In this document: positions 23,183 through 35,851 of the stretch, piece by piece | Layout: each line of letters starts with the position of its first letter | Numbering within the stretch: position 1 is the stretch's first letter | Made by a program: the position numbers and the translations under genes | From: Fennellomyces sp. T-0311 | Lineage: Eukaryota > Mucoromycota > Mucoromycetes > Mucorales > Lichtheimiaceae | Reading direction: 5' to 3' | DNA: 64,000 bases | NCBI GenBank assembly: GCA_025266875.1 | Contig: JALLLT010000004.1 | Location: 806,001 to 870,000, forward strand | Notes under the pieces: model-generated | Seen by the model: the letters and a program-made list of their open reading frames with translations, nothing else | Databases searched by the model: none | Told to the model about the DNA's origin: nothing

Positions 23183-26100
23183 TCTGTATCTGTTTGATCC
23201 TAGATAATAGAAATAAACACGACGTCATTATAACTGAAATGGTCCATACATTACGTAATATACTGTATAGCTGATCGATTGCAAATAAAGCAGAATACAT
23301 TCAAGTGCTAAAACACATCTTTGATCAAACACATGACAATCTTTTATCATTTTTTACACGAAAAGTAACCGGTGCACAATGCTGTCAATATGCCTCTATG
23401 CGTGTGTAAGCACTCTTATTAGACCATTATAAAAGTTGTCTTGTGCCTACACCAGGTGCTACTGAATCGTTGCTTTTTGTAAGATTTAGGACAACAATTG
23501 TATGCAGGCACAAAGTTTCTCTCGCCCGGTGCCATCTGGTGTGCGCTATGCAAACCATATATTGGTCGAAGCTTCTGTTGACGTGTAACACTGACACTCG
23601 CTTTTATTTAGTTACCAGCAAAGCAATAATAAAGCTCGCGCTGAGCGGCTTCTCGAGCACAAAAGGAGTGTTCTAGCAAATACCGCAGTCTTACATGAGT
23701 ATACGAAGCATGGAGAATAGCGTTCCCGAGCTTATGTATGACGTCTCGTTGGACTGAGTGTTTTTACTTGGAAACGCCCATCAATGCTATTTTAAGGCAC
23801 TGAACAACATTATGCTTCTAAAACCAAAGTATATGTGCAGCCATTCTAGCGACGAATTCACTGAACAATTCTTCGCAGCATAGCGGGCATTTTAATGGAT
23901 GGTAGACCTGTAATAAAGATATACTTGAGCGTTTTTTATATAAATGCCTCTTTTCTGCTATGTAATAGATGGTGGATACTCCGTCAATAACAGAGAAGCT
24001 ATGCTAATGTTACAAAACAGGTATATTTTCTGAATCGATTCGAAACTGATACTGCTCTCAGCATAAGTTTCGTGCCAAATGAACACGTTGGACTACGTTT
24101 TCACAAACATCAATATAGTCAGGGCAGACATGGCAAGTGATATATGCAAGGTAAATTTTCAAAATGATGAAGGTGCCTCGAACTGATACGTATTTATCAA
24201 TTACTCATACGTACAAAGGACTTTGCGGCGGACATGGTCAAGATCACCAAGTATGAGTATGAAAAAACGCGGGTTAATATACAATTCTCAGTCATGAATG
24301 ATGAGGGAGGAATACATAACCGATTAGCAGCGCGTGTGATCGCAATCAGTTACTGAAATCGAATTCTTATATCCGCGATCCACATAGCGGGGATAACAAG
24401 AGCAGTTTCTCAGAGAAAAAAGAAACCCAAGCGACCAGATGATATAATCGGAGCATACACAAACATTCCTTGGAGAATCTCGTACATTACTGGAGTAGAA
24501 AGCTCCTGTCTTGGTAATTTATCAAAGAGATAGGGTGATCTTATCTTTAAACGTGTTGGGCTGAGTAGTCTGCTAATGACACCATCTGGAACAGGCAGAA
24601 CAGCAGGGCCGATCAGCGATCTCCGATAATCATTTTTAGCAAGTGAAGATTTGTTCTCACGGGGGCGCCGATAAGTCCGTGTGGCCAAAAGTGAATGAGT
24701 AAACATGTGCTACTTCATTACCCTTCAACACAACGGCATCAGAAAACCATACATTTACGCAGTAGCAGAGACGGAAGCATGTGCTCATCTTTTATTACGA
24801 TAATTATTGTTAGCGATATTAGCCCCAACATTTTCAATCGATGGCCGGAGAAAAAAACAGGGCAAAGCCCCAATGATCGGCAGTGCGTCTTTCGAGCAAA
24901 GACAGCAATAAGACGGCCGAGTCAATTGAGCATTGCGGGTCAATCGAGACACAGAAGGATGATGGTTCTGTACCTGAACGACCTTGTAGTGAACAAGAAA
25001 ATGCGTTTTGAAGGCATTGTTCTGAAAAATGCGAATCACCAGTACTTTCCATTGTCATCGTTAATATCAAAACGTATTTCCGCTGATTGAAGGGGCTGGG
25101 GCCCATTGGAATACTCATATTTTGAACTTTTTAAAAAGTCTTGAATCTGTCAAAGCACGCAGAAAATGAATGCTGTACAGTAATGCATTTTACGTCCGGA
25201 CGGCTACTTTAGCCGTTTTGAGATTAGTTTATTTAAATTGTATAGTGTTCACACGAGAATGCCTAGCCCAAAAACAATGTGGGGGGGGGGGCTCCAGGTG
25301 GTTTGACGGATCCCGGGCTTGTACACCAATAAGTAACAAAAGGATTTTACAATGGACCCCGCATGTGTCAAGCCGCAATGAATGCCATTTAAGAAGCAAA
25401 TTGGGAGTTAATCGTTTGCAATATGGATGGATGATCGCATCAAGCTTTTTAGTATATTGCTATTGGTTTCGTAAATATACTCAGCAATAGTTTAAAGCAA
25501 AATAATGCCGCTCTCTCTCTCTCTCTCTCTAGTTTATTTGATTAGCCTTCTAAAAAAAGGCAGTTTTTCTGCAAACAGATCAATCTCTTCCGTCGATGAA
25601 AGCTAGGGCGGTTGTGATAGGCAATGATTCAGATGTGGCAAAAGGGGTGCGTTGCAATAAAAAGTGCTGATCTGCTTGCGTCGCCGAAAGTGCGTATAAG
25701 CTGCGGTCCCCGCAATTGGGTCCTGAGCTTAAAGGGCCGCATTGTTACTCAAGAAATATACCAGCCATTCAGACTAAGGCATCCAGTAATTTGGTGAAAC
25801 GCCATTTTTGTTCGCGAATCTGAGGAAATTATTCCTAGTATAGAAGTTAGATCGAAGATAAGAGCGCTCTGAAAATATGTCTTTCGGGTGTCCAAGATGG
25901 AGATAATAATAGCATGGTGGCTAGATTTCTGCACGAGCAAATAATATGCAATTTGGAGCGCATTAACAGGATCCAATGTGGGATTTGCCTTATTCTTCTT
26001 ATTCTTATTTTGTCAGATGATGTCAATTAGAATGGTTTGTGTGGGGTACAAAAGATCGGGAGTGAGCGTAGGCGGCCAATCAAAGTATTTGGAATCCATG

Positions 26101-26760
26101 GAAAGCAGATAGACGGCGGCCAACTCCGCGTCAAAGCGAAGTTTCGGATTGGTTAGACATGGTAATCGATGATGGAGAGTGTCGGGCGTCGTTTGACCCA
26201 TTCAACAAGTTATACGACGGGAAACGGGGACCTTTCAAACTCCTATTATACGGCGACCTCGATAGTGCGCCACCGCACACGCCCCATTCCCCTTCTTGGG
26301 TTCCAAAGATGGCATGTAACTTCCGCCCAAAGGGGTAGGATAGGAAATAAAGTATAAAGTTTCAGACAACAAGGTTGGCGAAAACAATGGCAGAGGAAAC
26401 GGGAAACACTGAAGAAGGCCTAAGAAAAACTATATATCACGATGATCGCTTAATAATTGATCCGAGGCATCCTACAGGTGCACCTGTCCCCTTTTGGTGC
26501 AACATGGTCCCTACTCTCACGGATTCACTTCGCCCAACCCATTTTCTCTTCCCGCAGACTGTCTTCTCCACATACTCAACCCGCTTTTTCCTTTTCTTCT
26601 GTCTGTTCGACATTGCTCCTCCACAATCACAACAGCATCACGACTCGTTATTCCAAAAAGCGAAGGAGGAGGAACAGTCTAAAGTTTCATTCTTCCAGCA
26701 GCGTTTTCCGTTCCTAGTTTTACATTCCAGCCCAAACTTCTTTTTTATTACCGTCTCCTG
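23183..26760. other. 3.6 kb without a supported gene
   Basis: AT-rich, with scattered short open frames and no recognisable family. It holds a run of 11 G at 25281-25291 and a CT microsatellite at 25511-25530. The last 300 bases become CT-rich and probably form the promoter and a long leader for the WOPR regulator. Confidence 0.4.
25511..25530. repeat. (CT)10 microsatellite
   Basis: Ten perfect CT units directly readable from the sequence, in an intergenic stretch. Confidence 0.9.
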
Positions 26761-28583
26761 ATGTTGGTTACCGAGACATTCCACGGGTTCATTGAAACCA
26801 CCCAAGACGTCCTGCTTATATTCGAGGGCTGCCGTCGAGGCCTGCTTCCCAGAATATGCCGTCGTCTTCAAGAGAAGGAGAGGAAAATGATCCAATCAGG
26901 CTCAGTGTTTGTGTTTGACGAGCGTGAATCAGGTATCTATCTATATATACTTATTTGCATCGACAAGGGCATCCTGACTCACAGACCGCAAACATACAGG
27001 CATCAAACGATGGACCGATGGTCGAGTGTGGAGCCCGTCTCGCATCCTGGGCAACTTTCTGATCTACCGGGAACTGGACAAGCGGGCGCCAGGGGAGAAG
27101 CGGTACTCGGCCGCCACGGCCACGTCCGCCGCGGCAGCAGGTGATATGCGGCAGCGGAGCTACAGCGCAGACCATGGTCATGTAACATCGCCGGGAGGTG
27201 GAGGAAGCATGGACCGCGGTCGTGAGCGTCAGCTGGTGGGCAGTTTATCCGACTCTTACAAGTTCCGCAAGGATGGACTGATCAAGAAGACCATGTCGAT
27301 TGTCGTCAACGGAGTTGCTCAGCATTTGATATCCTACTACCACCCCGATGATGTATTGCAAGGCACTCTGCGCAGTCCTACGTCTGTGCCCGAGCTGGCG
27401 AGCCTTGAAATCTCGCCCGAGCTTCTTGTCAAGCAGAACTTCCGCATTCCACCGATGGTTGAACCTGCGTATGACGGCAGCGATCCTTCACAGCTCAGTC
27501 CGCTTACGCCACCTGATTCGATGGCAGGCTCTTATGGAGGTAAAGTACTGCTATTTTTGTCTTGAGTTATTGCCATTGGGGCCACTAATGCATGTATTCT
27601 GTGCAGATCGCCGCATGCAGCACTCGCTGCGTAGTATGTCCGTGGGTTCGCTACGAGTGCCTGATAACATCGCACATCCCCATCTTGTGTATCAAACAGC
27701 GTCGTACCACCGCGTGGAAAACGGCGACCAAAAGTACACTGGGACTCCACAGTCGCTGCCTGCCATCTACAACACCGGCTACGCGATTCCCTCGCCAACA
27801 AGCCTGTCCTCCTCTCCCAGCACCCCCATGCTTTCGCCCGTCAGACAGACCTATCAACACCAGCGCCATTACTCTACCTCATCCGCATCCTATCCAAGAA
27901 GCTACAACTCGTCGGACATTGTGTCCATGTCATCCCAGCAACAACAGCAAGCTCAATCACCACAGCAGCAGCAGGACATTCAGCAGCCAGGCTCTTCGAT
28001 GCCCAATGGCCCCACAGCGCTTCGGGACATTGGATTTTTCAACAACAGCGGCAATAGCAACAGCAGCGAAGGTAGCCCCACCAACGCGGCGAAAGAGCCT
28101 CAGGAGAGAGAGCAGCAGACCACGCGTTATGCATCCAATGCCAATTTGGGACAGTTGCTAAACCCAGTGCATCCTTTGCATAACGTCTCCGAAGCGCCCC
28201 AGCCCCAGCAGCTGTACAATCCAATGACGAACCAGGGATATTCTGGATACGCTTCGCCCATGGTCGGAAATTCGACTCTGTCTCAACAAACCACCCGCAA
28301 TGATGCACAGGAGTCGGCAGCATCGGAACCCAACACAAGCAGAAGCAGCAGCGCCGGTAGCCCTGTTCAGCAAGGTGGTGGTGGCAGCATCGGAATCGAT
28401 GGCTACATGTACTATCATCATCGCCAGCAGTCGCTTACCAACAACCAGCACATACCTGACCAAGACGCTGCGTCGCTTTACCCCAAGAGCCTGCTGAACC
28501 CCTTCTTTGCACACCTTTCCCTCCACGACGGGGAGACCACGGACGCGGAGCTGGCAGGAGCTGGAACGCTGATGCTGAAGTAA
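26761..28583 (+). CDS. Gti1/Pac2 family (WOPR) transcription regulator
   Basis: Three exons (26761-26932, 27000-27539, 27607-28583) give 562 residues. The N-terminal WOPR DNA-binding domain is split by a variable loop. The first half runs from TFHGFIETTQDVLLIFEGCR through SGSVFVFDERESG and IKRWTDGRVWSPSR to LGNFLIYREL; the second half is SYKFRKDGLIKKTMS and AQHLISYYHPDD. The long C-terminus is rich in Gln, Ser, Pro and Asn (runs of four or five Gln), typical of the activation region. Relatives include Wor1, Ryp1 and Pac2, which control morphology, development or nutrient responses. The start ATG directly precedes the domain as in relatives. The substrate genes cannot be inferred. Confidence 0.92.
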
Positions 28584-29105
28584 CCAAAAGCTGCCTCTCA
28601 CCTTCACTTTGTGTATGTTATATATTGTTATATAATCGTTATGGTTTTTTGCTTATCCCCCCTTCACACTACACATATATAGTCACTCTTCCACACACAC
28701 GCACACCTACCTATCTATTAACTCTCCCCTTCCCCACCTGTATTATCATACAAACTCCTGCTCCCTGTCTTCAATAGCTCCTCTCCTTTGTTTTCTTGTT
28801 TTCTGTTTAATGATTGCTTTGCTTGTTTGCTTTACACTTGCCTTCTGTACTAGTTGTCCCCTCTACATCGATACTATGCAGATGCTGATAAAAAAAAGGA
28901 TTCCACTACTATTTTCGACGCCTTTGTGTATCTTGAGAGCGATAAAGTTGGACGGTTCATCGATATGGTTAAAAACAAAGTTCGAATGCTTGTTCATCAC
29001 CAGGGTCCTCGTCTTTCATACCTGAGTTTCAATGGCCCAAAAGCTTAGGATTAGAGATGAGAGCATTCTCGTCAGTTATTGCGTTCTTCCTGTTATTCTT
29101 CTGCC
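28584..29105. other. CT-rich spacer
   Basis: About 520 bases holding the 3' end of the WOPR gene (CT-rich, TATATA runs) and the promoter of the next gene. A short open frame at 28854-29048 has some protein-like composition, but I could not join it to either gene. Confidence 0.35.
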
Positions 29106-30751
29106 ATGACGAATACGCCCCTCTTCCTTGGGCTCAAGCTGCTCCATATATTTAGCATCGGATGCGTTGGATCGGCTCACTTTTATCTCCCCACCTTTTA
29201 TAACGCTGTTCTGCATCTTGGAGCAGATAAGATTGGATTCCTAGCGTCTATCAGTAAACCGATATCGTTTCTTATCGCCGCTTGGTGGGGATAGCGCTCC
29301 CCTTAGATTTGACAGCACAACTAACTCTTTTTTGTTTCATATGCTTCAGTTCCATTTGTCTCATGTTTGTCATTTCCCCTATGGATGTCGTGGATCGATA
29401 AGAACAAACAGTACAAAAAGACAATGGTGCTCAACATGCTCGTTGGATTGCTGGCAAGTTCCTCCATTCTTCCGTCTAAACATAAAACGTTGACCAATGC
29501 CATAGTTCATTCTATTCATTGCCGTGGTACCCTCCATAACAACAGACGAGTGGACAGCAACAGCTCTCGCCAGTGTCGGTTGTCTCGGTTACGCTTTTTT
29601 CGCGTATCCGGTAATAGGCATCATGCTGGATTCTGCCACGATACGAGTACTTAATGTTCGGAAGCGCGACTTGTATGGTCGTCAGAAGGCTGGTACGCCA
29701 ATTGGCTTTGGATCGGCAGTTTTCTTGACAGGACTGAGTATTGAAATATGGGGGACGTATGCCGTGTTTGGAACGTTCACCGCCTGTGTGGTATTGTTTG
29801 TCATCGTCTGTTCCACCACCAACTTGGAACCGTATCCATGGAACATTGTACCAGACGGCAGCACCGAGAACAGCACCAGCGAGGCGGATGACAAAAAGCA
29901 TGCATCCATGTGGGACTTGATCGAACAACCGCAAGCGCTAAAGTTCTTTGTGGTGATGACGTTCTTGGGCACGGTGATGGGAGTCGTTGTTGCGTTTCTG
30001 TTCCTGTTTATCGAAAAAGATCTGCATGGTTCACCAGCCCTCGTGGGTCTTTTGGGTCCGCTTGCCAGTTGCACGGAAGTCATCTGCTTCTACTTTGCCA
30101 GAAATGTAAAGCGAAGAAAAAAGAAGAAGCTGTTTTCTGGCCCTCCTTAATACTAAAATCACCGGGAAACATAGATATTTCGATGGCTGGGCCCAAGAAA
30201 AATGCTCATTATCGCGCATATGATTGTGGTTATACGTTGCGTGATTTACGCAGGCGCCACGACGATGAATAATTCAAACGGAGCTATTCTGGCCGCAGTC
30301 GCACAGCCTTTGCATGGTACGGAGTTGCGGTTCTTTATGGGATCTCTCTGGGTGGTGTAATGTGCGCCCAGGATAAACTGATCTGATGGCTCGCTGGCTA
30401 GGTATCAACTTTTCGCTGCTGTGGAGCGCAGGCGTGGTCGAAGCAGACAGCATAGCCCCTCCCGCACTGAAGGCCCGATCCCAGGGTTTGTTGGGAACTG
30501 TGTACCTCGGTTTAGGCGCAGGCATAGGCGCACTCTTGTGTGGATACGTCTACGAACAAAGGGGCGCTGTTTTCATGTGGGGGTTGACCATGATCCTGAC
30601 CCTCGTGAGCCTATTTACGTATACATCCCCCGTGGTCGATGCCATGTTTGAGCATGTGTGCGGTGCGATGGCTCGCCTGCGACGGCGGCGCTACACGGCC
30701 ATCCCGGGCGAGGAGGATGATGCGAGTGTAAAGGACCACGACATAGAGTAG
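29106..30751 (+). CDS. MFS-type membrane protein (MFS_1-like/MFSD6 group), first intron abnormal
   Basis: Exons 29350-29453, 29506-30105, 30175-30316 and 30402-30751 join cleanly; the first coding part begins at 29106. It has about twelve hydrophobic segments and the family's C-terminal signature: a sequence like LLWSAGVVEAD followed by APPALKARSQGLLGTVYLGL and GAGIGALLCGYVYE. The charged tail is about 50 residues. Two oddities: intron 2 starts GCAAGT instead of GT (a GC-AG intron), and after SFLIAAWWG the frame hits TAG with no GT that fits the phase of the next exon. The phase-correct border at 29290 starts GA. The gene could have a non-canonical intron, a recent mutation or a sequencing error. 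Transport substrate is unknown. AATAAA is at 30763. Confidence 0.72.
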
Positions 30752-30927
30752 CATCAAAGGGCAATAAAGTTTCTTTTTGTTTTAGACCTGTGAGTTAAGT
30801 GGAGTCAGGTGACAAAAGTGACGTCGAGCTCCGTTCAGGTTCTCCTACTCGTCTTTCTCGCACCTTCGGTCTGGGGCTTTTTTTCTCTTACCGCTACTTT
30901 CATCCCGTACGCACGCTTACACTAAAC

Positions 30928-32198
30928 ATGTCCACCGTAAGTTGTCCCATCTCACTCTGCGCATCCAATCTGGCCCGTGTTTTGACTCTTTCGTCCTCTT
31001 GTCTATGTAGGAACGCGAAGATAAGGTATTCTGTCAACTTGCAACATTGGGGTGGACAGACTGAAAAGGGGAGCGGTCGGCGGGAAGATGAAGCCATAAT
31101 CTGGCGCAAGCATTAACACTCTGCGGATTTGCTTAGGTCTACATGGCCAAGATTGCCGAACAGGCTGAACGATACGATGGTAAGGCTTGTCCCTCTTACT
31201 TTTTTTATTCCCTCTCCCCCCTTTTTTTGCTGGAAGCTGGTTGACTGACCATAAACACCACGTTCACTAGAAATGGTCTCCTATATGAAGGAAGTGGCCA
31301 AGGTACTGTCGAGTAGTTGCCTTCTTTTAGCTGCGACTGACCGCATTCTGCTGCTACCTGATAGATGGGCATCGATTTGTCTGTCGAAGAACGTAACCTC
31401 TTGTCTGTCGCGTACAAGAACGTGATTGGTGCACGCCGTGCGTCGTGGCGAATCGTGTCCTCTATTGAACAGAAGGAAGAAAGCAAAGGTCACGAGGCGC
31501 AGGTGGCCAAGATCAAGGAATACCGCAAGAAGGTCGAGAACGAGCTGTACGATGTCTGCAACGACATCTTGGACCTTCTCAAGGACTCCTTGATCCCCTC
31601 GGCGTCCGAGGGCGAGGCCAAGGTATTCTACTACAAGATGTAAGTTTCAATAGTGTGGGACATCTCTTTTATGTTGTGTTTTTGTGACACCAACAACCCT
31701 TTCTTCTAAATATAGGAAGGGCGACTATCACCGTTACGTTGCGGAATATGCCACTGGCGACGAGCGCAAAGACGCCGCGACCGCCGCACACGAGGCCTAC
31801 AAGACCGCCACCGACGTTGCTCAGGTCGATCTGGCCACCACGCACCCCATCCGCTTGGGCCTGGCTCTCAACTTCTCGGTGTTCTACTACGAGATCTTGA
31901 ACTCGCCCGACCGCGCCTGCCACCTCGCCAAGCAGGCCTTTGACGATGCCATCGCAGAACTCGACACACTCAGCGAAGAGTCGTACAAGGACTCGACTCT
32001 GATCATGCAGCTGCTGAGAGACAACCTGACTCTGTGGACTTCAGATCTGCAAGACGGTAGGTTTATTTTTGAGGAGGAGGGGTGGGGGTAGCACTAGCGA
32101 GGACAGGGCAATGAGAGCGGATGTGCTGACGTGTAGGTCTCTTAGACGCTGACAAGGGCGACAAAGCTCCCAAGAACGAGGATGAAAACCAAGAGTAA
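30928..32198 (+). CDS. 14-3-3 protein
   Basis: Seven exons (30928-30936, 31011-31025, 31137-31179, 31271-31302, 31365-31639, 31716-32056, 32146-32198) give 255 residues, standard for the family. Landmarks: [90 protein letters not shown]. Lys of AYKN and Arg of GARR belong to the phosphopeptide pocket. The protein dimerises and binds phosphoserine/threonine partners in the cytosol. The acidic tail [18 protein letters not shown] is variable as usual. The first four coding exons are very small (9, 15, 43 and 32 bases). A CT-rich leader precedes the ATG. Confidence 0.95.
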
Positions 32199-32334
32199 AT
32201 GCCGTTCATTCCCCCTTTCTCACTGCCTCTCTCTCTATCGCTTCACATATATATCCGAACAACCTTTTTCCCTTATTGCGATCCATTTTCGATAAGCCGA
32301 AAAAAGAAATAAACCTTTTTCAAAGTGATTCCAC

Positions 32335-33333
32335 CTAAAGCTCCCGCACGTTGCGCACCTCGCCCTCGTCTGCGTCCGTATCCTGGTGTCTGGCGCACGT
32401 CGTGTAGATGAACTCTATGTCTTCTGCATTGAACACCTCCATGCCCACACCGCGCAGCTCCTCCTTTGACAGCCCTTGCTTCGGCTGCATCCATGTGAAA
32501 AAGGGGTCTATGCTTCCTTGCTGTGCGCTGATCTGCCGCGCCAGCCCGTTGAGCTGCTCGAGCTCCCGTTCGTAGCGCCGCCGGACCTGGTCAATGTGCA
32601 GCGACCACTGGCTGCTCGTCATCGTCTTGATGGCCCGCTGCACCGCCGCTTGCGCAACGTGGTTTCGCATGCTGCCTGGATTGTCATCGGAGTACATGAC
32701 AATTGCAAGGAGATGCCATGCATGATAATCCAAACGTCGTAGCTTGTGGTACCGTACCAAAGCGGACACAGCGTCACCAGGTCGACCACACTTTCCATAC
32801 ACTCGTCCCTGGACAAGCATCATGCCTGGGTCCGTCGTGGTCTTTTTCGTTTCCGTTTATTAATTGTATTGTAAACGCACAGACACTCGCACTCAAGTAC
32901 CTGTGGTCGATCCACCATCTGTTCCGCTATCTCCAATCGATCCAGTCGTAGGGCACAGTGAGCTGCAATCTCGCTCATTTCTTTGGTGCTTGACACTTTG
33001 CAATGTCCAGAATCCGCAAGTTCAATATATTTCAGGGCTCCTGTCAAAGCTCGTTCATATCGTTTGTACAAATAATCGTGCTCAATGGCACTTTTGAGCT
33101 GATTGGGTCCATGTCGCTCGAGCATCAAGCTTTCATAATCATTGAAGGAATGAAACCACTGCACAGTATACGATCGATGAGTGATCGGATCAAGATTATC
33201 GTTGTTGAATGAGAATTACCCCATCGGTTTCCTCTTTGGCTATGTACGGTGCTTGCTCGGGAATAATACGCTCTGCTTTGGACACAAAGACATCATCGTC
33301 GAAATCGAACGAAAAAGGTGCATCGTCCGCCAT
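32335..33333 (-). CDS. TPR-like orphan protein
   Basis: Three exons (minus order: 33220-33333, 32901-33158, 32335-32808) give 281 residues. It begins with a Phe/Asp-rich segment (FSFDFDDDVF), then helical repeats: YLYKRYERALTGALKYIELA, EIAAHCALRLDRLEIAEQM, GRVYGKCGRPGDAVSALVRYH, DYHAWHLLAIVMY. Their spacing resembles tetratricopeptide helices. A coiled-coil-like part (RRRYERELEQLNGLARQ) and a C-terminal tail follow. I do not recognise a named family, so no function is given. The last intron was placed at 32809-32900, ending GTCCAG; an alternative acceptor at GACCCAG does not keep frame with the same donor. The gene is convergent with the 14-3-3 gene, 136 bases stop to stop. Confidence 0.7.
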
Positions 33334-35653
33334 GATTAATAGAGTTGACAGAAAAAAAATGCTTTACTTTCCGTCCACTCAGAATCCAGATTTGGCAGCG
33401 GACGTTGGTCCTATATCGTTGCATCGTCAGAGAAATATATGTTCTTCTGGCCGTAGCATGTCACATACAGAAATAAGTCTTCATTACTATGAGCTAATGG
33501 TTTCACTCGCATTAAAATGAATGGAGATAATTTCTAGGTACATAGCTTATACTGTACAATCGAGCATCAGTTTCCGCTAGGTCTGGTTTCTTGGGCAAGC
33601 CGAATTCTCACAACAAAGGAGGTGGGTCATCTAGCAAAGTAGACAAGATCATCCAAAGTGTCTCAGAAGCCATAGAGTTTGCCAAAACGAGGGTCGACTG
33701 CAATCTTATCCAGCCAACAGGGGCTTCCGTTTACTCCATGTAACCCTTCATGCATACGTAGTACTATCTGTGTAATCTACAACCGACTTGAATTTCATCT
33801 GTTACTGTTTGAATGCATGCAGACGTTATGGTAGAATTCTACTACTAACCATATGCTAAAGATACAACGCTGCAGGCACCCTGGCGAACCAATCAAATAT
33901 TGCCAATCCAGATTATCAGCTGTCATCGAGCATCTTTACATTTGGGAAAAACGGTTATGCCTTGGTTACCAAGGTATTGGATAGCATTCGGTTCAAAAAA
34001 AAGGAAGAAAAAATAGATCGGTAACGAGGACCGTAGACTAGTGATGTAGGACGAAAAATGACACCACCAATTTATGCATAGAGTCTTCGACAATGTATGA
34101 CAAGCTTCACTGCTGTTGCGTTTGTACCAAGCGAACAGGACTGCCCTTGCATATGTGAGCAAGGAAAGACAAAAGACGGACGTATGTTTCAAAAACATGA
34201 TGGTTAACAAAATTTGAATGTCGAGTGAGTCATTCCAGGATGCTCACTTTTCAGTAAACTGTCCGTTTAGGCTTTAGCGTATGATCTACATCATCACAAC
34301 GTCCAGCGGACCCCTGCTGTTTATTTCACAGCTGTTAGATATTTGAGGGTCCACAAGCCATTGTGGCACCTCTGACCTTTGTGGTAACGAAATCTATTAT
34401 TTACAAAATAAGGGACTTTCTGTAAAAACGATGATGTTCCAGTGTTCAATATCCCTGAAAGACCCACGGAAATGAAAGATGGTCCAATGATTTTTGAAAC
34501 CTGGATCGACTTTTGCATACACTCGGATTGCGCGAATCGGGCATGTAATGGAAGCAATGCTGGTTTTAAAGAAACTGCGTGCTACAGAAATATGTACACT
34601 AGTGCGCGGAATCCGATGTTCAGGCGTGTGTAGCCGAATTGCTCAACATGAATCTATCGCTTGGTGTGTATTGTTATGTAACAAGTGTGTATTTCTCTTA
34701 CAGTCCGAATGATAACGAACACAACATATTGCACCAGATTTGTGTGTTGATAACTTTTTTACATACATATGTATTTGTCCCAAAGCGCGTAAATCAGATC
34801 GATGTCGCAAAACATTGGAAACGTTGCGTTATACCGATTCATTGGACTTTTGCCGAAACTGATATCAAATAAGAGGAAGGAGCATCTCGTTACAACGCCA
34901 CCAAAAAGAAAAACGCTGCATGTATTCGCACGAGTACCTGGGTTTCACATGCTATCATCACCCTATGCGCGTATCCCACTAAAAAAATTTTTACATTACG
35001 ACTTTCGGTGTATGATTGATTGAGGTACAAAGACGTGCCCGTGGTGGGAGCAGTACCAAGAATGGGAAATAGGTACCAAATGTATGTACCAGGGTTCCTA
35101 CCAGGGTAAAATAACTCCCCAATCATTTAATTTGATTCGATCACGCAAAAGATTAAAGCAAGATGTTTTCGATCAGCTTTACTCGCCGTTGTCTCTGTCG
35201 ACGAATTCTTGCACGTGTGCGGCAAAGAGGTGTGCACAACGTTTCGACGGCTTTTTTGTGCCTCCATGCGAATAATACTACCATGTCCGGAATTATTGGA
35301 CACATGATTAAAGTTACTGATTACACATCTTGCCACTGCACAGCTTTGCCGTATACACAAACAGATCCACCAGAAATTACATAGATAAAAGTTTTAAAAA
35401 TATCGTGTCAAAGTTGATGTCTATTATACTTCCTCGTTTTAACAATCATATTACGCTGGGAACGCGTTGGAAACTGGCAAAAAAGAAGCCATTTATAATA
35501 TAAAAATATTGACCCAGAACCTTAGCGTTTCGTGCATGGGATTTTTTACCCGTTATCACGATGTTGATCGTCCACCAGGGACCCATGCATTGTCTGCAAT
35601 CTTCTCGTTTAAGTAGTTAGCTCCTGTTTTAGGGCTTTCCATCCGTGCAAGAT
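33334..35653. other. spacer with no supported gene
   Basis: AT-rich sequence. A degenerate-looking coding trace is at about 34,440-34,600 (segment ETWIDFCIHS) resembling one near 44,480, but no gene model can be built. Confidence 0.35.
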
Positions 35654-35662
35654 TTATCTGAT
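35654..35662 (-). promoter_or_regulatory. iron-type GATA site, distal
   Basis: TTATCTGAT is the reverse complement of ATCAGATAA, a full match to ATCWGATAA, the site bound by fungal iron-repressor GATA factors (Urbs1, SreA, Fep1). It lies about 1.03 kb before the siderophore synthetase ATG. Confidence 0.4.
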
Positions 35663-35842
35663 CAGTAAGTTCATTAACTTTTAACACGATAATGCTTTAA
35701 GTTTTGACATATTTGTCTCTAAAATGAATTAATCTGAGCTTCTGTACACGCTTTCCTTGATATCTCTCGTTTCGATCTTTATGATTGTACAATATAATAG
35801 AATGAAGGGGATCCCTAGTACGAAGACAAAAGGATTGTCCAG

Positions 35843-35851
35843 ATCTGATAA
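35843..35851 (+). promoter_or_regulatory. iron-type GATA site, middle
   Basis: ATCTGATAA, full match to ATCWGATAA, about 0.84 kb before the siderophore synthetase ATG. Its flanks (GATCTGATAATT) match those of the proximal site exactly. Confidence 0.45.

Noticed and set aside
27532..27801. Minus-strand frame across the WOPR regulator
   Set aside because: Antisense to coding sequence with an intron; composition follows from the sense strand.
33209..33520. Plus-strand frame over the start of the TPR-like gene
   Set aside because: Overlaps exon 1 and promoter of the minus-strand gene, with no coding features of its own.
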